Of a stretch of 64,000 nucleotides of DNA, positions 16,217 to 24,980 are shown in pieces (position 1 is the first letter of the stretch; every line of letters begins with the position of its first letter). Both the position numbers and the translations under genes were made by a program. Source of the DNA: Corynebacterium casei LMG S-19264 (GTDB lineage: Bacteria; Actinomycetota; Actinomycetes; Mycobacteriales; Mycobacteriaceae); assembly GCF_000550785.1 (NCBI RefSeq), contig NZ_CP004350.1, forward strand, positions 1,964,009 to 2,028,008, in the 5' to 3' direction. Below the pieces are notes generated by a model that had not been told where the DNA came from, searched no databases, and saw only the letters and a program-made list of their open reading frames with translations.

Positions 16217-17350
16217 TTATTTAGAAGTGAGATAAGTCTGTAGCGCCTCTGCCACTGAAGTTATCTGATCGACCGGACATTGCTCATCGCGTTTGTGCGC
16301 AAAGCCGGGATCACCTGGGCCAAAGTTGACAGCCGGGGTGCCCATTTCGGAGAAGCGCGCCACATCGGTCCAGCCGTATTTGGCGCGGACGTTGCCTCCG
16401 ACGGCATCGATAAGCGCTGCGGCTGCTGGCTGCCCCAAACCTGGCAAGGCTGCCGATGCCACATCATCCACCTCATAACTAATGCCGGCCTCGTCCAAGG
16501 TGGCATCGGCAGGCAATTGCTGATCGGTGCTGAGCCCTAGGACCTCAAGCATGTGGGCCATGGCCTCATCGGAGCTGCGATCCGGCGCGAAGCGGAAGTT
16601 GACGAACATCCAGGCGACATCCGGCAGCGTGTTGGTGGCCACCCCGGCTTCAAGGTGAACGATGTTCAGGCCCTCGCGGTAGGTGCAACCGTCGATGGTG
16701 ACATTGCGCGGGCTATACTCTGCAATCTTCGTCATGACCGGCGCCAATGTGTGCGCCGCGTTGGATCCCAACCATGCGCGCGCCGAATGCGCACGGGTAC
16801 CGTGTGCTGTAACCCGCAGGCGAATCGTGCCTTGGCAACCAGCCTCAATCATCGCGCCCGAAGGCTCCCCCAACAATGCCAAATCACCCTGCAACCACTG
16901 CGGATTATCCCGCTGCAAATGGCCCAAGCCGTTGAACTCCGTGGAGACCTCCTCGCCCTCATACGCGATGAGCGTCAAGTCATGCTGCAAGTTCTCTGCC
17001 GCCGCAAGCTGGGCAAAAGTGTGCAGATACACTGCCAACCCGGACTTCATGTCAACCGTGCCGCAGCCGAACATGATGTTGCCCTCCATGTGGTGAGGGA
17101 CATTGTCCGCAATCGGCACCGTGTCCACGTGACCTGCAAGAACAATCCTCGAGGCTAAGCCGCGGTTGGTGCGTGCACACACCGTGTTGCCAAAGCGGGC
17201 AAGCTCTACCCCGGCGGCCTCCAAAGGCTTTAGCGCCTGTTCGATCGCGTCGGCGATGGCTTCCTCATGGTGCGACGGGCTCGGGATATCAACCAGCGCC
17301 TTAGTCAGCTCAGTCGGATCCTGGGTCAAATCAAGGTGGGAAATAGTCAC
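16217..17350 (-). CDS. dapE: succinyl-diaminopimelate desuccinylase
   Basis: 377 residues, M20 metallopeptidase family. It hydrolyses N-succinyl-LL-diaminopimelate to LL-DAP and succinate in lysine and peptidoglycan precursor synthesis. Seen: 'LAGHVDTVPIADN' (metal-ligand His and Asp), 'GCGTVDMKSGLAV' (bridging Asp), 'YEGEEVSTEFNGLG' (catalytic and ligand Glu pair), 'LGEPSG', and the late His in 'DPGFAHKRDE'. This matches the actinobacterial DapE type. It stands divergent from the aroP-like transporter, the arrangement described in C. glutamicum. dapD and dapC are in the same window. Confidence 0.95.
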   Translation of the reverse strand: MTISHLDLTQDPTELTKALVDIPSPSHHEEAIADAIEQALKPLEAAGVELARFGNTVCARTNRGLASRIVLAGHVDTVPIADNVPHHMEGNIMFGCGTVDMKSGLAVYLHTFAQLAAAENLQHDLTLIAYEGEEVSTEFNGLGHLQRDNPQWLQGDLALLGEPSGAMIEAGCQGTIRLRVTAHGTRAHSARAWLGSNAAHTLAPVMTKIAEYSPRNVTIDGCTYREGLNIVHLEAGVATNTLPDVAWMFVNFRFAPDRSSDEAMAHMLEVLGLSTDQQLPADATLDEAGISYEVDDVASAALPGLGQPAAAALIDAVGGNVRAKYGWTDVARFSEMGTPAVNFGPGDPGFAHKRDEQCPVDQITSVAEALQTYLTSK

Positions 17351-17427
17351 AATCCGCCATCGTAGCGCGAAACCCGCTACCGATCAGGGCGGATGCGGCG
17401 TGTAACATCCCTAACGGTTATTACCGG

Positions 17428-18774
17428 ATGAAAGAAAAGTGGGCGATGAGTAATTCAGAGTCAAATAAGTTAAAGACTAGGCACCTGACCATGATGGGTC
17501 TGGGCTCCGCAATTGGCGCCGGCCTCTTCCTCGGCGTGGGCGTGGGTATCCAAATTGCCGGCACCTCCATTTTGCTGGCCTACTTGGTCGCCGGAATTTT
17601 GGTCACGCTGATCATGTACATGCTCGGTGAGATGGCCTCCGCGCGCCCATCACTGGGTTCCTTCTCCACTTATGCCGGCCAAGCGTTTGGCAACTGGGCA
17701 CGTTTTACCATGGGCTGGCTGTACTGGTTCATGCTGATCATGGTGATGGGAGCTGAGATCACCGGCGCCGCCGCCATCTTAGGCTCCTGGTTTGGTGTCG
17801 CGCCGTGGATTCCGGCGCTGGTCGCAGTCGTTTTCTTTGCCGTGGTCAATTTCGCCGCGGTGCGTGGTTTCGGCGAATTTGAGTTCTGGTTCGCCATCAT
17901 CAAAGTTGGCGTCATCATCGCCTTCTTGGTGCTCGGCGCCTGGCTCATCTTCGGGCCCGCTGAAACTCAGACCAGCAGCTTTGTAGAAAACTTCATGCCG
18001 AACGGCGTACCGGGGCTGGCAGCGGGCCTGTTGGCCGTCGCCTTCGCCTTCGGCGGTATTGAGCTGGTGACCATCGCGGCTGCCGAATCTGAGAACCCTG
18101 CACATAACGTTGCCACGGCTGTTCGCGCGATCATCTTCCGCATTATTATCTTCTACCTGGGCTCCGTCGCGGTCATCACGCTGCTGCTGCCTTACGATAA
18201 TATTCAGGACGCTGACGTCGCTGCCCAGTCCCCATTCACAGAGGTTCTGCGCGTCGCAGAGATTCCTTATGCTGCAACGTTTATGGAATTGGTTATCGTC
18301 GTAGCGCTGCTTTCTGCCTTCAACGCGCAGATTTACGCGACCTCCCGCCTCGTCTTCGACATGGCGCGCGATGGCAATGCACCAGGCTTTTTCAAGCACA
18401 CGTCCAAGACCGGTTCCCCAACCTATGCGGTCATCTTGTCGATGATTTTCGCGTTTGCATCGGTAGGCCTGCAGTACTGGAACCCACCTGGACTCCTGAC
18501 CTTCTTGTTCAACGCAGTGGGCGGCTGCCTGCTGGTCATCTGGATTTTCATCGTGACTTCCTACATCAAGCTCAAGCCGTCGCTGGAGTCCACTGAGCTG
18601 CGCGCCCCAGGTTTCCCCTGGGTACCGTACGCAGTACTGGTAGGCCTAGGGCTCATCGTTTTGCTTATGCTTTTCGATGCCTCCGCGCGCGGCCAACTCG
18701 TCGCCGTCGCCGTCATCGCCGGCGGACTGACGATTGTGTCACTGTTGATGCCTAATTCTCGCGCAAAAGTCTAG
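17428..18774 (+). CDS. aroP: AroP-like amino acid permease (APC family)
   Basis: 448 residues, about 12 membrane helices. The start '[20 protein letters not shown]' is the amino-acid-binding first helix of the AAT subgroup and closely resembles C. glutamicum AroP, which lies next to dapE and imports aromatic amino acids by proton symport. Further conserved parts are '[19 protein letters not shown]' and '[17 protein letters not shown]'. Substrate is inferred from synteny and similarity; other AAT members carry proline, GABA or cyclic amino acids. ATG at 17446 is an alternative start. Divergent from dapE with about 77 bp between. Confidence 0.82.
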   Translation: MKEKWAMSNSESNKLKTRHLTMMGLGSAIGAGLFLGVGVGIQIAGTSILLAYLVAGILVTLIMYMLGEMASARPSLGSFSTYAGQAFGNWARFTMGWLYWFMLIMVMGAEITGAAAILGSWFGVAPWIPALVAVVFFAVVNFAAVRGFGEFEFWFAIIKVGVIIAFLVLGAWLIFGPAETQTSSFVENFMPNGVPGLAAGLLAVAFAFGGIELVTIAAAESENPAHNVATAVRAIIFRIIIFYLGSVAVITLLLPYDNIQDADVAAQSPFTEVLRVAEIPYAATFMELVIVVALLSAFNAQIYATSRLVFDMARDGNAPGFFKHTSKTGSPTYAVILSMIFAFASVGLQYWNPPGLLTFLFNAVGGCLLVIWIFIVTSYIKLKPSLESTELRAPGFPWVPYAVLVGLGLIVLLMLFDASARGQLVAVAVIAGGLTIVSLLMPNSRAKV

Positions 18775-18833
18775 GCTTCCCTATACTTCCTAAGGTATCC
18801 ATTCCCTCGACCCTTCTAAGGCTTGAATATTCA

Positions 18834-19805
18834 ATGACTTCTGCATCTGCCCGCGGTTTAGCAACTATCACCCACGACGGAACAGTATTGGATGTTTGGT
18901 TCCCAGCAGTATCCCTAGATACCCCAGTTTCTGCTGCCGGCACCGAACGCTTGGAAGAAGTTCCACAGCAGTTTGCAGCCCTGGTTGGCCCTGATGAGGA
19001 GCGTGGCGTAGCGCGCATCGCAGTCGAGACCTCCATCGCGGACCTCGACGCAGCACCTATCGATGCATACGATGCCTACCTGCGTCTCCACCTTCTCTCC
19101 CACCGTGCGGTCAAGCCACACGGCCTGAGCGTTGAAGGCATCTTCGGCCACTTGGCAAACGTTGTGTGGACCAACTACGGCCCATGTGCTGTTGCTGATT
19201 TCCAGATGCTGCGCGGTCGTCTAGCATCCCGCGGCCCAGTTACCGTCTACTCCGTGGACAAGTTCCCTCGCATGGTTGATTATGTTGTTCCTTCCGGCGT
19301 GCGCATCGGCGACGCTGACCGTGTGCGTCTCGGCGCTCACCTCGCTGAAGGCACCACCATCATGCACGAGGGCTTCGTGAACTTTAACGCTGGCACCCTC
19401 GGCGCTTCCATGGTCGAAGGCCGCATTTCCGCAGGTGTTGTGGTTGGCGATGGCTCTGACATCGGCGGCGGCGCATCCATCATGGGCACCCTGTCCGGCG
19501 GCGGCAAGGAAACCATCTCCATCGGCGAGCGCTGCCTGCTCGGCGCGAACTCCGGTGTTGGCATCTCACTTGGCAACGACTGCGTCGTCGAAGCCGGCCT
19601 GTACGTCACCGCCGGCTCTAAGGTTGCTGTCTTCGGTCGCGTAGCTGAGGTCGCAGGCGTTTCCGAGGGTACCTCCGTCAAGGCTTCCTCCCTCTCCGGT
19701 GCTTCCGGCATGCTGCTGCGCCGCAACTCTGTTACCGGCGCCATCGAAGCAACCGAATGGAAGGCCTCTGCAGTCGCTCTCAACGAGGACCTGCACAAGA
19801 ACTAA
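18834..19805 (+). CDS. dapD: tetrahydrodipicolinate N-succinyltransferase
   Basis: 323 residues, the long actinobacterial DapD type. It succinylates tetrahydrodipicolinate with succinyl-CoA in the DAP/lysine route. N-terminal domain to about residue 150, then '[20 protein letters not shown]' and a left-handed beta-helix of hexapeptide repeats with '[20 protein letters not shown]' and '[20 protein letters not shown]', the region that binds both substrates at the trimer interface. It follows aroP by 59 bp on the same strand. With dapE and dapC this window holds three steps of the succinylase branch. Confidence 0.96.
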   Translation: MTSASARGLATITHDGTVLDVWFPAVSLDTPVSAAGTERLEEVPQQFAALVGPDEERGVARIAVETSIADLDAAPIDAYDAYLRLHLLSHRAVKPHGLSVEGIFGHLANVVWTNYGPCAVADFQMLRGRLASRGPVTVYSVDKFPRMVDYVVPSGVRIGDADRVRLGAHLAEGTTIMHEGFVNFNAGTLGASMVEGRISAGVVVGDGSDIGGGASIMGTLSGGGKETISIGERCLLGANSGVGISLGNDCVVEAGLYVTAGSKVAVFGRVAEVAGVSEGTSVKASSLSGASGMLLRRNSVTGAIEATEWKASAVALNEDLHKN

Positions 19806-19974
19806 CCCTCCGCCTCTCCCCGCGCCTTACCGATTCCTCATCGCTAAGGCGCTTATTGCTGCCCCTCTAACCTCCCCTCCCGACATCACCACTGCACTCC
19901 CGCGACGACTGCCATCCCCACCCGCCAACCCGCACGCGTCTGCCAACGCCGGCATCGCCAAGCACTGCCAATCA

Positions 19975-20020
19975 TCGCCAAGCACCACCAGCCCCGACAG
20001 CCCCGACAGCCCCGAAAATC
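19975..20020. repeat. short 9-bp tandem repeats beside element R6
   Basis: About three units of CCCCGACAG stand in tandem just before R6, preceded by degenerate 'ATCGCCAAGCA' repeats. Non-coding. A similar 9-mer tandem lies before R9. Confidence 0.6.
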
Positions 20021-20027
20021 CCGCCAC

Positions 20028-20095
20028 ATCCCCTTCGCGCTCACTAGAAGCTCGTTGCTGGCCAGGAGGCAGGCGCCGGTGAGCGCAAAGCGCAC
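20028..20095. repeat. 68-bp dyad element, copy R6
   Basis: Arms ATCCCCTTCGCGCTCAC and GTGAGCGCAAAGCGCAC (decayed outer bases), 34-bp spacer with the perfect central palindrome CTGGCCAG. First of three copies in the 745-bp non-coding gap between dapD and the DUF559 gene. Confidence 0.85.
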
Positions 20096-20140
20096 ATTAC
20101 CCACCCAGCTCCGCGGTTCTGTCCTCATCTCCGCCGCCGC

Positions 20141-20208
20141 GTACCTTTGGCGCTCACCACGAGGGCCGTCCTGGCCAGAGGCCGTCCTTCCGTGAGCGCG
20201 AAGGGGAC
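20141..20208. repeat. 68-bp dyad element, copy R7
   Basis: Arms GTACCTTTGGCGCTCAC and GTGAGCGCGAAGGGGAC, spacer 34 bp, centre CTGGCCAG. Confidence 0.87.
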
Positions 20209-20293
20209 ACGGTAAGCGGAGTCCCAGTTGAACCGGCTTGGGTGCTCTCGATGAGGAGCCGCTGGGGCTCAAAGGGCTGTGTTGCTGCCGCAC

Positions 20294-20361
20294 GTCCCCT
20301 TCGCGGTCACTGGGGCAAGGCTCCTAACCAGAGCGCTGCGTCTGGTGAGCGCGAAGGGGAC
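20294..20361. repeat. 68-bp dyad element, copy R8
   Basis: Arms GTCCCCTTCGCGGTCAC and GTGAGCGCGAAGGGGAC, spacer 34 bp, centre CTAACCAG. The remaining 190 bp up to the DUF559 start contain two copies of GGTTATCCACAG (about 20433 and 20487) and no other feature. Confidence 0.88.
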
Positions 20362-20550
20362 CCGGGTGGATTCGGAGCTGCGTACGAGAGAGGTACAGGG
20401 AAGAAGGGGTACTGGGCGGGGTCGAAATGGCGGGGTTATCCACAGAAAGATGGTGATGTGTCCGCGAAGCGGGCGAATTCGGGTGGGTTATCCACAGGTT
20501 GTGCTGCAAGGGGTGGTTTGGGGTTGCGCAGCGGCGATAGCGTCAGGAGC

Positions 20551-21426
20551 ATGGGAATCTGGACGACGCAGGCGCTGAGGGCGCGGGGTATCGGCAGGCG
20601 GAAGCAGGCGCGGATGGTCGCGGACGGTGAGCTGCATCGCGTGCACCGGGGCATTTACGTGGACGGTAAGGCCACGGCGGACAGCTTTGCGCGAGCGTTG
20701 ACGCATTCGCTTGCCGATGTCGCACTCGCCGGGCATTCCGCCACGCAGAAGCACCTTGGACAAAAGCTGACATTTCCGCTTGAATTGGAGGGGCCGCGGA
20801 CGACTAGGGGAAAGAAGTTCCAGGTCAAGCACACTCGCAGGCATACGACGCAGGTCATCGATGGCGTGCGGGTGGTCGAGCCATTGTGGGCGGCGAGCAC
20901 AAGCAAGTATGAGCGAAGGTGGTTGTTGGAGCGTTATTATCAGGGGCATAGGGGCATCGAAAAGCTAAGGCGTGACGTGAAGCGCATGAGGCGGGTTCCG
21001 CGGCACCTGCGGGAGTTTCTGAAGAGATGCTCGATTGGCGCGGACAGCGTCGCAGAAAAGATTCTTGCCGATGAACTGCGGCGGGCAGGATTTCAGGTAC
21101 AACACAATGTGCTCTTTGCTGGATACCGCTATGACCTGTGGTTGAAGAAGCTGGGGATTCTCATTGAGGTCGATGGCTATGAGGTGCACAGTGATGCGAA
21201 GAGCTTCGTGAAAGACCGCTGGAAATCGAATGACGGCGCGGGCTTGGGGTGCGTGGTGCTGCGCTTTAGTGCCGAGTGCGTGCGCTTTCACCTCAAACAA
21301 GTGGTGGCGAAGGTAAAAGAAATCGCGCTGTGGATTCGGCAAGGCCGGCCACGGCGCGATGAGGTGGGAGTCAAAGGAAACCCGGTGTTCAACTGGCACG
21401 AAGGTGTGCGCGGGGTGTTTATTTAG
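20551..21426 (+). CDS. DUF559/VSR-fold endonuclease-like protein with AbiEi-like N-terminus
   Basis: 291 residues from the ATG at 20551, which has AGGAGC directly in front. The first 60 residues ('LRARGIGRRKQARMVADGEL' and 'HRVHRGIYV') form the winged-helix head of AbiEi/type IV antitoxin-like proteins. The C-terminal third is a Vsr/DUF559 nuclease-like domain: 'ADSVAEKILADELRRAGF', 'YRYDLWLKKLGILIEVDGY' and 'LGCVVLRFSAE' carry the E...D...ExxG pattern. Such proteins are common in actinobacteria; function untested. Basic throughout. No partner gene lies next to it. Its end overlaps convergent gtrA-like by 8 bp. Confidence 0.78.
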   Translation: MGIWTTQALRARGIGRRKQARMVADGELHRVHRGIYVDGKATADSFARALTHSLADVALAGHSATQKHLGQKLTFPLELEGPRTTRGKKFQVKHTRRHTTQVIDGVRVVEPLWAASTSKYERRWLLERYYQGHRGIEKLRRDVKRMRRVPRHLREFLKRCSIGADSVAEKILADELRRAGFQVQHNVLFAGYRYDLWLKKLGILIEVDGYEVHSDAKSFVKDRWKSNDGAGLGCVVLRFSAECVRFHLKQVVAKVKEIALWIRQGRPRRDEVGVKGNPVFNWHEGVRGVFI

Positions 21427-21973
21427 GCGCGGTATCCGTGACGAAAATGGGCTTTTTAGGCCGGGAACGGAAAGTCCAGAGCTTATTAATCACGAAATTG
21501 ATCGGCATGGACACGATGATGGAGATGGCGGATGCCCAGTAGAACTTGGTGCGGAAGCCGGTGGAGTCATCGAAAATCTCGGGCGACAAAGCAATTGGAG
21601 AGTTCACGTTCATCAGCAGTGTTGCCACGACCTGGCTGACTAGGAAAGCACCAAGACCGGTGAGCAGGAACGGGAAGAAACCACGGAACCAAGTAATTCG
21701 GCGGGCCTCTTTGAATGTCCACATGCGATTGAGCTGGTAATTCCAGGTGTTTGCGACCAAAAATGCGATGGTCATGAACACGTGGTACCAACGAATGTTG
21801 AACTGGGTGCCAAAGAGGTTGATGAAAACGTCGTGTTCGGTGATATCTGCAGACCACAGGGCTAACTTCTTGGTCAGGTAAACAATCAGCAGGTTGACCA
21901 CGGTACCGGATCCACCTACGATGCCGAATCTGAGGAATTGCCCCATGTTGGAAATAAAACGAGCTACCGTCAT
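21419..21973 (-). CDS. GtrA-family membrane protein
   Basis: About 184 residues with four membrane helices and the GtrA signature 'FLRFGIVGGSGTVVNLLIVY' and 'TWNYQLNRMWTFKEARR' (N-x3-R-x-W-x-F) and a second 'INFVINKLWTFRSR' near the end. GtrA-like proteins flip or transfer lipid-linked sugars; in mycobacteria a relative works in arabinogalactan synthesis. Here the partner is unknown. ATG at 21973 is preferred; the frame continues to a TTG at 22012. Confidence 0.83.
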   Translation of the reverse strand: MTVARFISNMGQFLRFGIVGGSGTVVNLLIVYLTKKLALWSADITEHDVFINLFGTQFNIRWYHVFMTIAFLVANTWNYQLNRMWTFKEARRITWFRGFFPFLLTGLGAFLVSQVVATLLMNVNSPIALSPEIFDDSTGFRTKFYWASAISIIVSMPINFVINKLWTFRSRPKKPIFVTDTAPK

Positions 21974-22125
21974 GCTCTTTAGTAACCCTTCTTCGTGGAC
22001 AATTCTTCGCAATAAAACTTAACGCTGCGGTTAACAGAATATTAAGCGCAGAAAGTTATTAAAGTCTAGCGCACGCAGGCAGCACAAATCGCCACCACGC
22101 GGTGGCAATTCGCTGTGAAAACTAA

Positions 22126-23238
22126 CTAGCGCTGACCTGCAGCTGCAAGCCTCGCACACGCGGCTTCGACACGCTCGTCGGTGCCGTTGAGTCCCACGCG
22201 GATGTACTCAGCGCCGACCTCACCATAGAAGTCACCTGGGGCAACGAGGATGCCGAGGTCAGCGAGCCAGGCAACGTCTTCGCGGCAGTTGTTGCCGCTG
22301 GTCGCCCACAGGTACATTCCGGCTTCGGAATGAGAGATGGTGAACCCGGCATCGCTCAGCGCGCGCATCAGCTTGGCTCGGCGAACAGCGTAGCGCTGGG
22401 CCTGGAGGGCTTCTGTTTGGTCATCGTCAAGCGCTGCGACCATGGCTGCCTGGATGGGACCTGGCACCATGAGGCCGGCGTGCTTGCGCACCTCCAACAA
22501 CTCGGCGATAAGCTCTGCGTCGCCGGCGAAAAAGCCCGCGCGGTAAGAGGCCATGTTGGCAGACTTGGACAGCGAATGCATTGCAATCAACCCAGTCATA
22601 TCGCCATCCGTCACGCGCGGATCCAGGATGGACACCGGCGGGTTGTCATCATCCCACGCCAGCGCCATGTAGCACTCGTCAGAGGCAACGATGGCGTCGT
22701 GCTCACGTGCCCACGCCACAATCGCGCGCAGCTGCTCCACACCAAGCACCGCGCCCGTGGGGTTGGATGGTGAATTGATGAAAATTAAGGAAGCATCGGC
22801 GAAATCAGCGGGGTCATCGGCACGAATGACCTCTGCCCCAGCGATCTTTGCGCCCACTTCATAGGTGGGGTATGCAACGGACGGAATGACGACGGACTCG
22901 CCGCGCATTCCCAACAAGGTAGGAAGCCACGCGATGGCCTCCTTGGTGCCTACTACTGGCAGCACAGCCTTGACGCTGAGTCCGGTAATTCCGTAACGGC
23001 GCTCCAACGCATTCGCAATCGCCTGACGCAGCTGGGGCGTGCCGGCAGTTTGAGGATATCCAGGTGCAGAGGCTGCCGATGACAGTGCGAGCTGTACAGT
23101 CGGAGAAACCTCATCTACAGGAGTACCCACTGACAAGTCCACGATTCCATCAGGGTGGGATTCGGCCTTCGCCTTTGCATCCGCCAAAGAATTCCATGGG
23201 AAATCTGGCAATACACTGCCCAATGGGGAACGTGCCAT
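22126..23238 (-). CDS. dapC: N-succinyldiaminopimelate aminotransferase
   Basis: 370 residues, class I PLP aminotransferase. It converts N-succinyl-2-amino-6-ketopimelate to N-succinyl-LL-DAP using glutamate. Seen: 'VGTPVDEVSPTVQLAL', 'PVVGTKEAIAWLPTLL', 'FINSPSNPTGAVLG' (Asn contacting the cofactor), 'DECYMAL' and the Schiff-base Lys in 'HSLSKSANMASYRAG'. It follows fdxC by 22 bp; the fdxC-dapC pair is fixed in Corynebacteriales. With dapD and dapE it completes the succinylase branch. Confidence 0.94.
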   Translation of the reverse strand: MARSPLGSVLPDFPWNSLADAKAKAESHPDGIVDLSVGTPVDEVSPTVQLALSSAASAPGYPQTAGTPQLRQAIANALERRYGITGLSVKAVLPVVGTKEAIAWLPTLLGMRGESVVIPSVAYPTYEVGAKIAGAEVIRADDPADFADASLIFINSPSNPTGAVLGVEQLRAIVAWAREHDAIVASDECYMALAWDDDNPPVSILDPRVTDGDMTGLIAMHSLSKSANMASYRAGFFAGDAELIAELLEVRKHAGLMVPGPIQAAMVAALDDDQTEALQAQRYAVRRAKLMRALSDAGFTISHSEAGMYLWATSGNNCREDVAWLADLGILVAPGDFYGEVGAEYIRVGLNGTDERVEAACARLAAAGQR

Positions 23239-23260
23239 GGGTTGAACTCCTTTGTAGAAT

Positions 23261-23584
23261 TTAGTCCTGGTTTTGTGGTGGTAGGGCTTTAATCATATCC
23301 ACGTCAAAGTCCTGTGGGCCGAGGCCCGCAGCACCCCCCGGGGAGCCGAGGTCATCAAAGAACGCGGCGTTAGCATCGTTGTATTCCAGCCACTCATCTG
23401 GAACATCATCTTCGTAGAAAATGGCCTCTACAGGGCACGCAGGTTCGCAAGCGCCACAGTCCACACACTCATCTGGGTGGATGTAGAGCATACGCTTGCC
23501 CTCGTAGATGCAATCTACGGGGCATTCTTCAACACAGCCACGGTCCATTACATCGACGCAGGGCTGAGCAATTGTATAAGTCAT
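23261..23584 (-). CDS. fdxC: 7Fe ferredoxin
   Basis: 107 residues. Two cluster motifs: '[19 protein letters not shown]' for the 3Fe-4S centre and '[17 protein letters not shown]' for the 4Fe-4S centre, the normal pattern of actinobacterial 7Fe ferredoxins. A small cytosolic electron carrier. The C-terminal tail '[16 protein letters not shown]' is family-typical. Upstream of dapC on the same strand, 22 bp apart. Confidence 0.94.
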   Translation of the reverse strand: MTYTIAQPCVDVMDRGCVEECPVDCIYEGKRMLYIHPDECVDCGACEPACPVEAIFYEDDVPDEWLEYNDANAAFFDDLGSPGGAAGLGPQDFDVDMIKALPPQNQD

Positions 23585-23635
23585 GGGGTATTAATTCTCC
23601 TGAAATCCGGCACTATCCAGACATTTATCAGTATG

Positions 23636-24028
23636 TCACTTGGACACTACAAATGGCCAAACACCACCTATTATTCCGGCAAAAAGCAAGGCGACGGTGC
23701 GAATATTACTTCCTAACCATTGATCTCCGGTAGTTGAGCCGATAACCAAGAAGGCAAAGAATCCGAGCACCCACACAATCAGCGGGATTGCTGCGATGAG
23801 CGGGTTCGGGGTCCAGAGCCGCGCAGTCTTGGTTAAGACTTTGCTAAACCACCAGGCGATCAAGATTGTAATCGGAAAAGCGATGCGCATCCCGCTGGGC
23901 AGGGTTATGTATGCGCCCAGGTAGACGACCTCCAGCACGAGCGAGAGCAGCGCGCCAACAGAAAGCCAGAGGAGCCCGCCAACAGCCTCGCCACGGGAGA
24001 ATTCAAAGGGAACGAATGAGGTACTCAT
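23636..24028 (-). CDS. small integral membrane protein
   Basis: 130 residues with about four hydrophobic helices ('LLWLSVGALLSLVLEVVYLG', 'MRIAFPITILIAWWFS', 'LIVWVLGFFAFLVIG', 'VALLFAGIIGGVWPFV'). No named family recognised. It overlaps the end of mshB by 26 bp, so it is translated from the same message. The same small gene stands between mshB and fdxC in related corynebacteria as far as I recall; role unknown. Confidence 0.75.
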   Translation of the reverse strand: MSTSFVPFEFSRGEAVGGLLWLSVGALLSLVLEVVYLGAYITLPSGMRIAFPITILIAWWFSKVLTKTARLWTPNPLIAAIPLIVWVLGFFAFLVIGSTTGDQWLGSNIRTVALLFAGIIGGVWPFVVSK

Positions 24029-24980
24029 TGAAAAATTCCTCCCACACGTCGCCGTTCAAAGGCTTATGGTCAGCGGTGTGCAAGCGCGCGGCATCGGCAG
24101 CCAGGTCGGCGTCCAGCGGCGTGGATTCGCCGCGGCTGCGTTGCAAATATTCCGCACGGATGATCGGCATTACCAGGTTGTTCGACAGCGCATAAGCAAC
24201 CGGCGCGAGGGCAGGTTCGTGACAAATCGCCCAAGCAGGCACAGGATTGGTTTCTGTCACAGTGCCGTTTCCCAGCCACACTTGGGTGGGGTGCGCGGCG
24301 ATTCCAGCAATCTTGGCGCCGAGGGCGGCATCGGAAAGTGGAAGCTTCAGGTCGTATGCCGCGTTGGTGAAATTGTGCAGGTAGGCATCGGAAGGCTTGT
24401 GCCAACCGTCGGCCGCAGTAACGGTATCAAGGGCCTGGTAGATGGCCTCACGCTGGTAAATAGTCCACCAGATGTTGGTCACACCAGCAGCTTTGCACGC
24501 ACGCTCGGTCGCCTGGTGCACCGCGATATGGTCCGGGTGGCCATAGCCGCCGTCAGGGCCATAGGTGATCACAGCATGAGGTTTGAAGCGCGCAAGATGC
24601 TTTTCGATGCCCCCTGCCGCCTCATCCACACAATTAACCAGAGCGCGTGGATTCTCATGCGCTGGCGAGCTCACCATTCCGGAATCACGCAGGTGCCCTG
24701 GCGCGATGAGATGCTCGCTGCGAGCACCAATAGCGCGGGCCGCGTCCTGCAGCTCCCGGATACGGAAACCGCCGAGTAGGTCACTGCCTTCAAGCGCTTT
24801 AAATCGCTTGCCGATGACCTCGCCCTCCTCCCCTAACGTTGCCGTCAGCAGGAGAACATCTGCACCATGCATGGTCAACTCTGCGATGGTGCCGCCGGTA
24901 AACAGCACTTCATCGTCTGGGTGTGCGTGGACAACCAACACGCGCTTGCCCGCGAACTTCGAGCTAATCCTATTCGTCAC
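24003..24980 (-). CDS. mshB: mycothiol biosynthesis deacetylase MshB
   Basis: About 325 residues of the PIG-L/LmbE deacetylase family. MshB removes the acetyl group from GlcNAc-inositol, the second committed step to mycothiol. Zinc site: 'VVHAHPDDEVLFTGG' (His, Asp-Asp) and 'GGYGHPDHIAVHQATE' (His). 'HLIAPGHLRDSGMVSSPAH' is typical of MshB. GTG at 24980 is chosen because GGGAGG lies 8 bp before it; the gene overlaps the end of lpqW by 11 bp. Its place between typA-lpqW and fdxC is conserved. Confidence 0.93.
   Translation of the reverse strand: MTNRISSKFAGKRVLVVHAHPDDEVLFTGGTIAELTMHGADVLLLTATLGEEGEVIGKRFKALEGSDLLGGFRIRELQDAARAIGARSEHLIAPGHLRDSGMVSSPAHENPRALVNCVDEAAGGIEKHLARFKPHAVITYGPDGGYGHPDHIAVHQATERACKAAGVTNIWWTIYQREAIYQALDTVTAADGWHKPSDAYLHNFTNAAYDLKLPLSDAALGAKIAGIAAHPTQVWLGNGTVTETNPVPAWAICHEPALAPVAYALSNNLVMPIIRAEYLQRSRGESTPLDADLAADAARLHTADHKPLNGDVWEEFFNEYLIRSL

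Noticed and set aside
20242..20550. Upstream extension of the DUF559 gene by 103 codons
   Set aside because: The extension passes through repeat R8 and lacks family similarity; the ATG at 20551 has a ribosome site and starts the conserved head.
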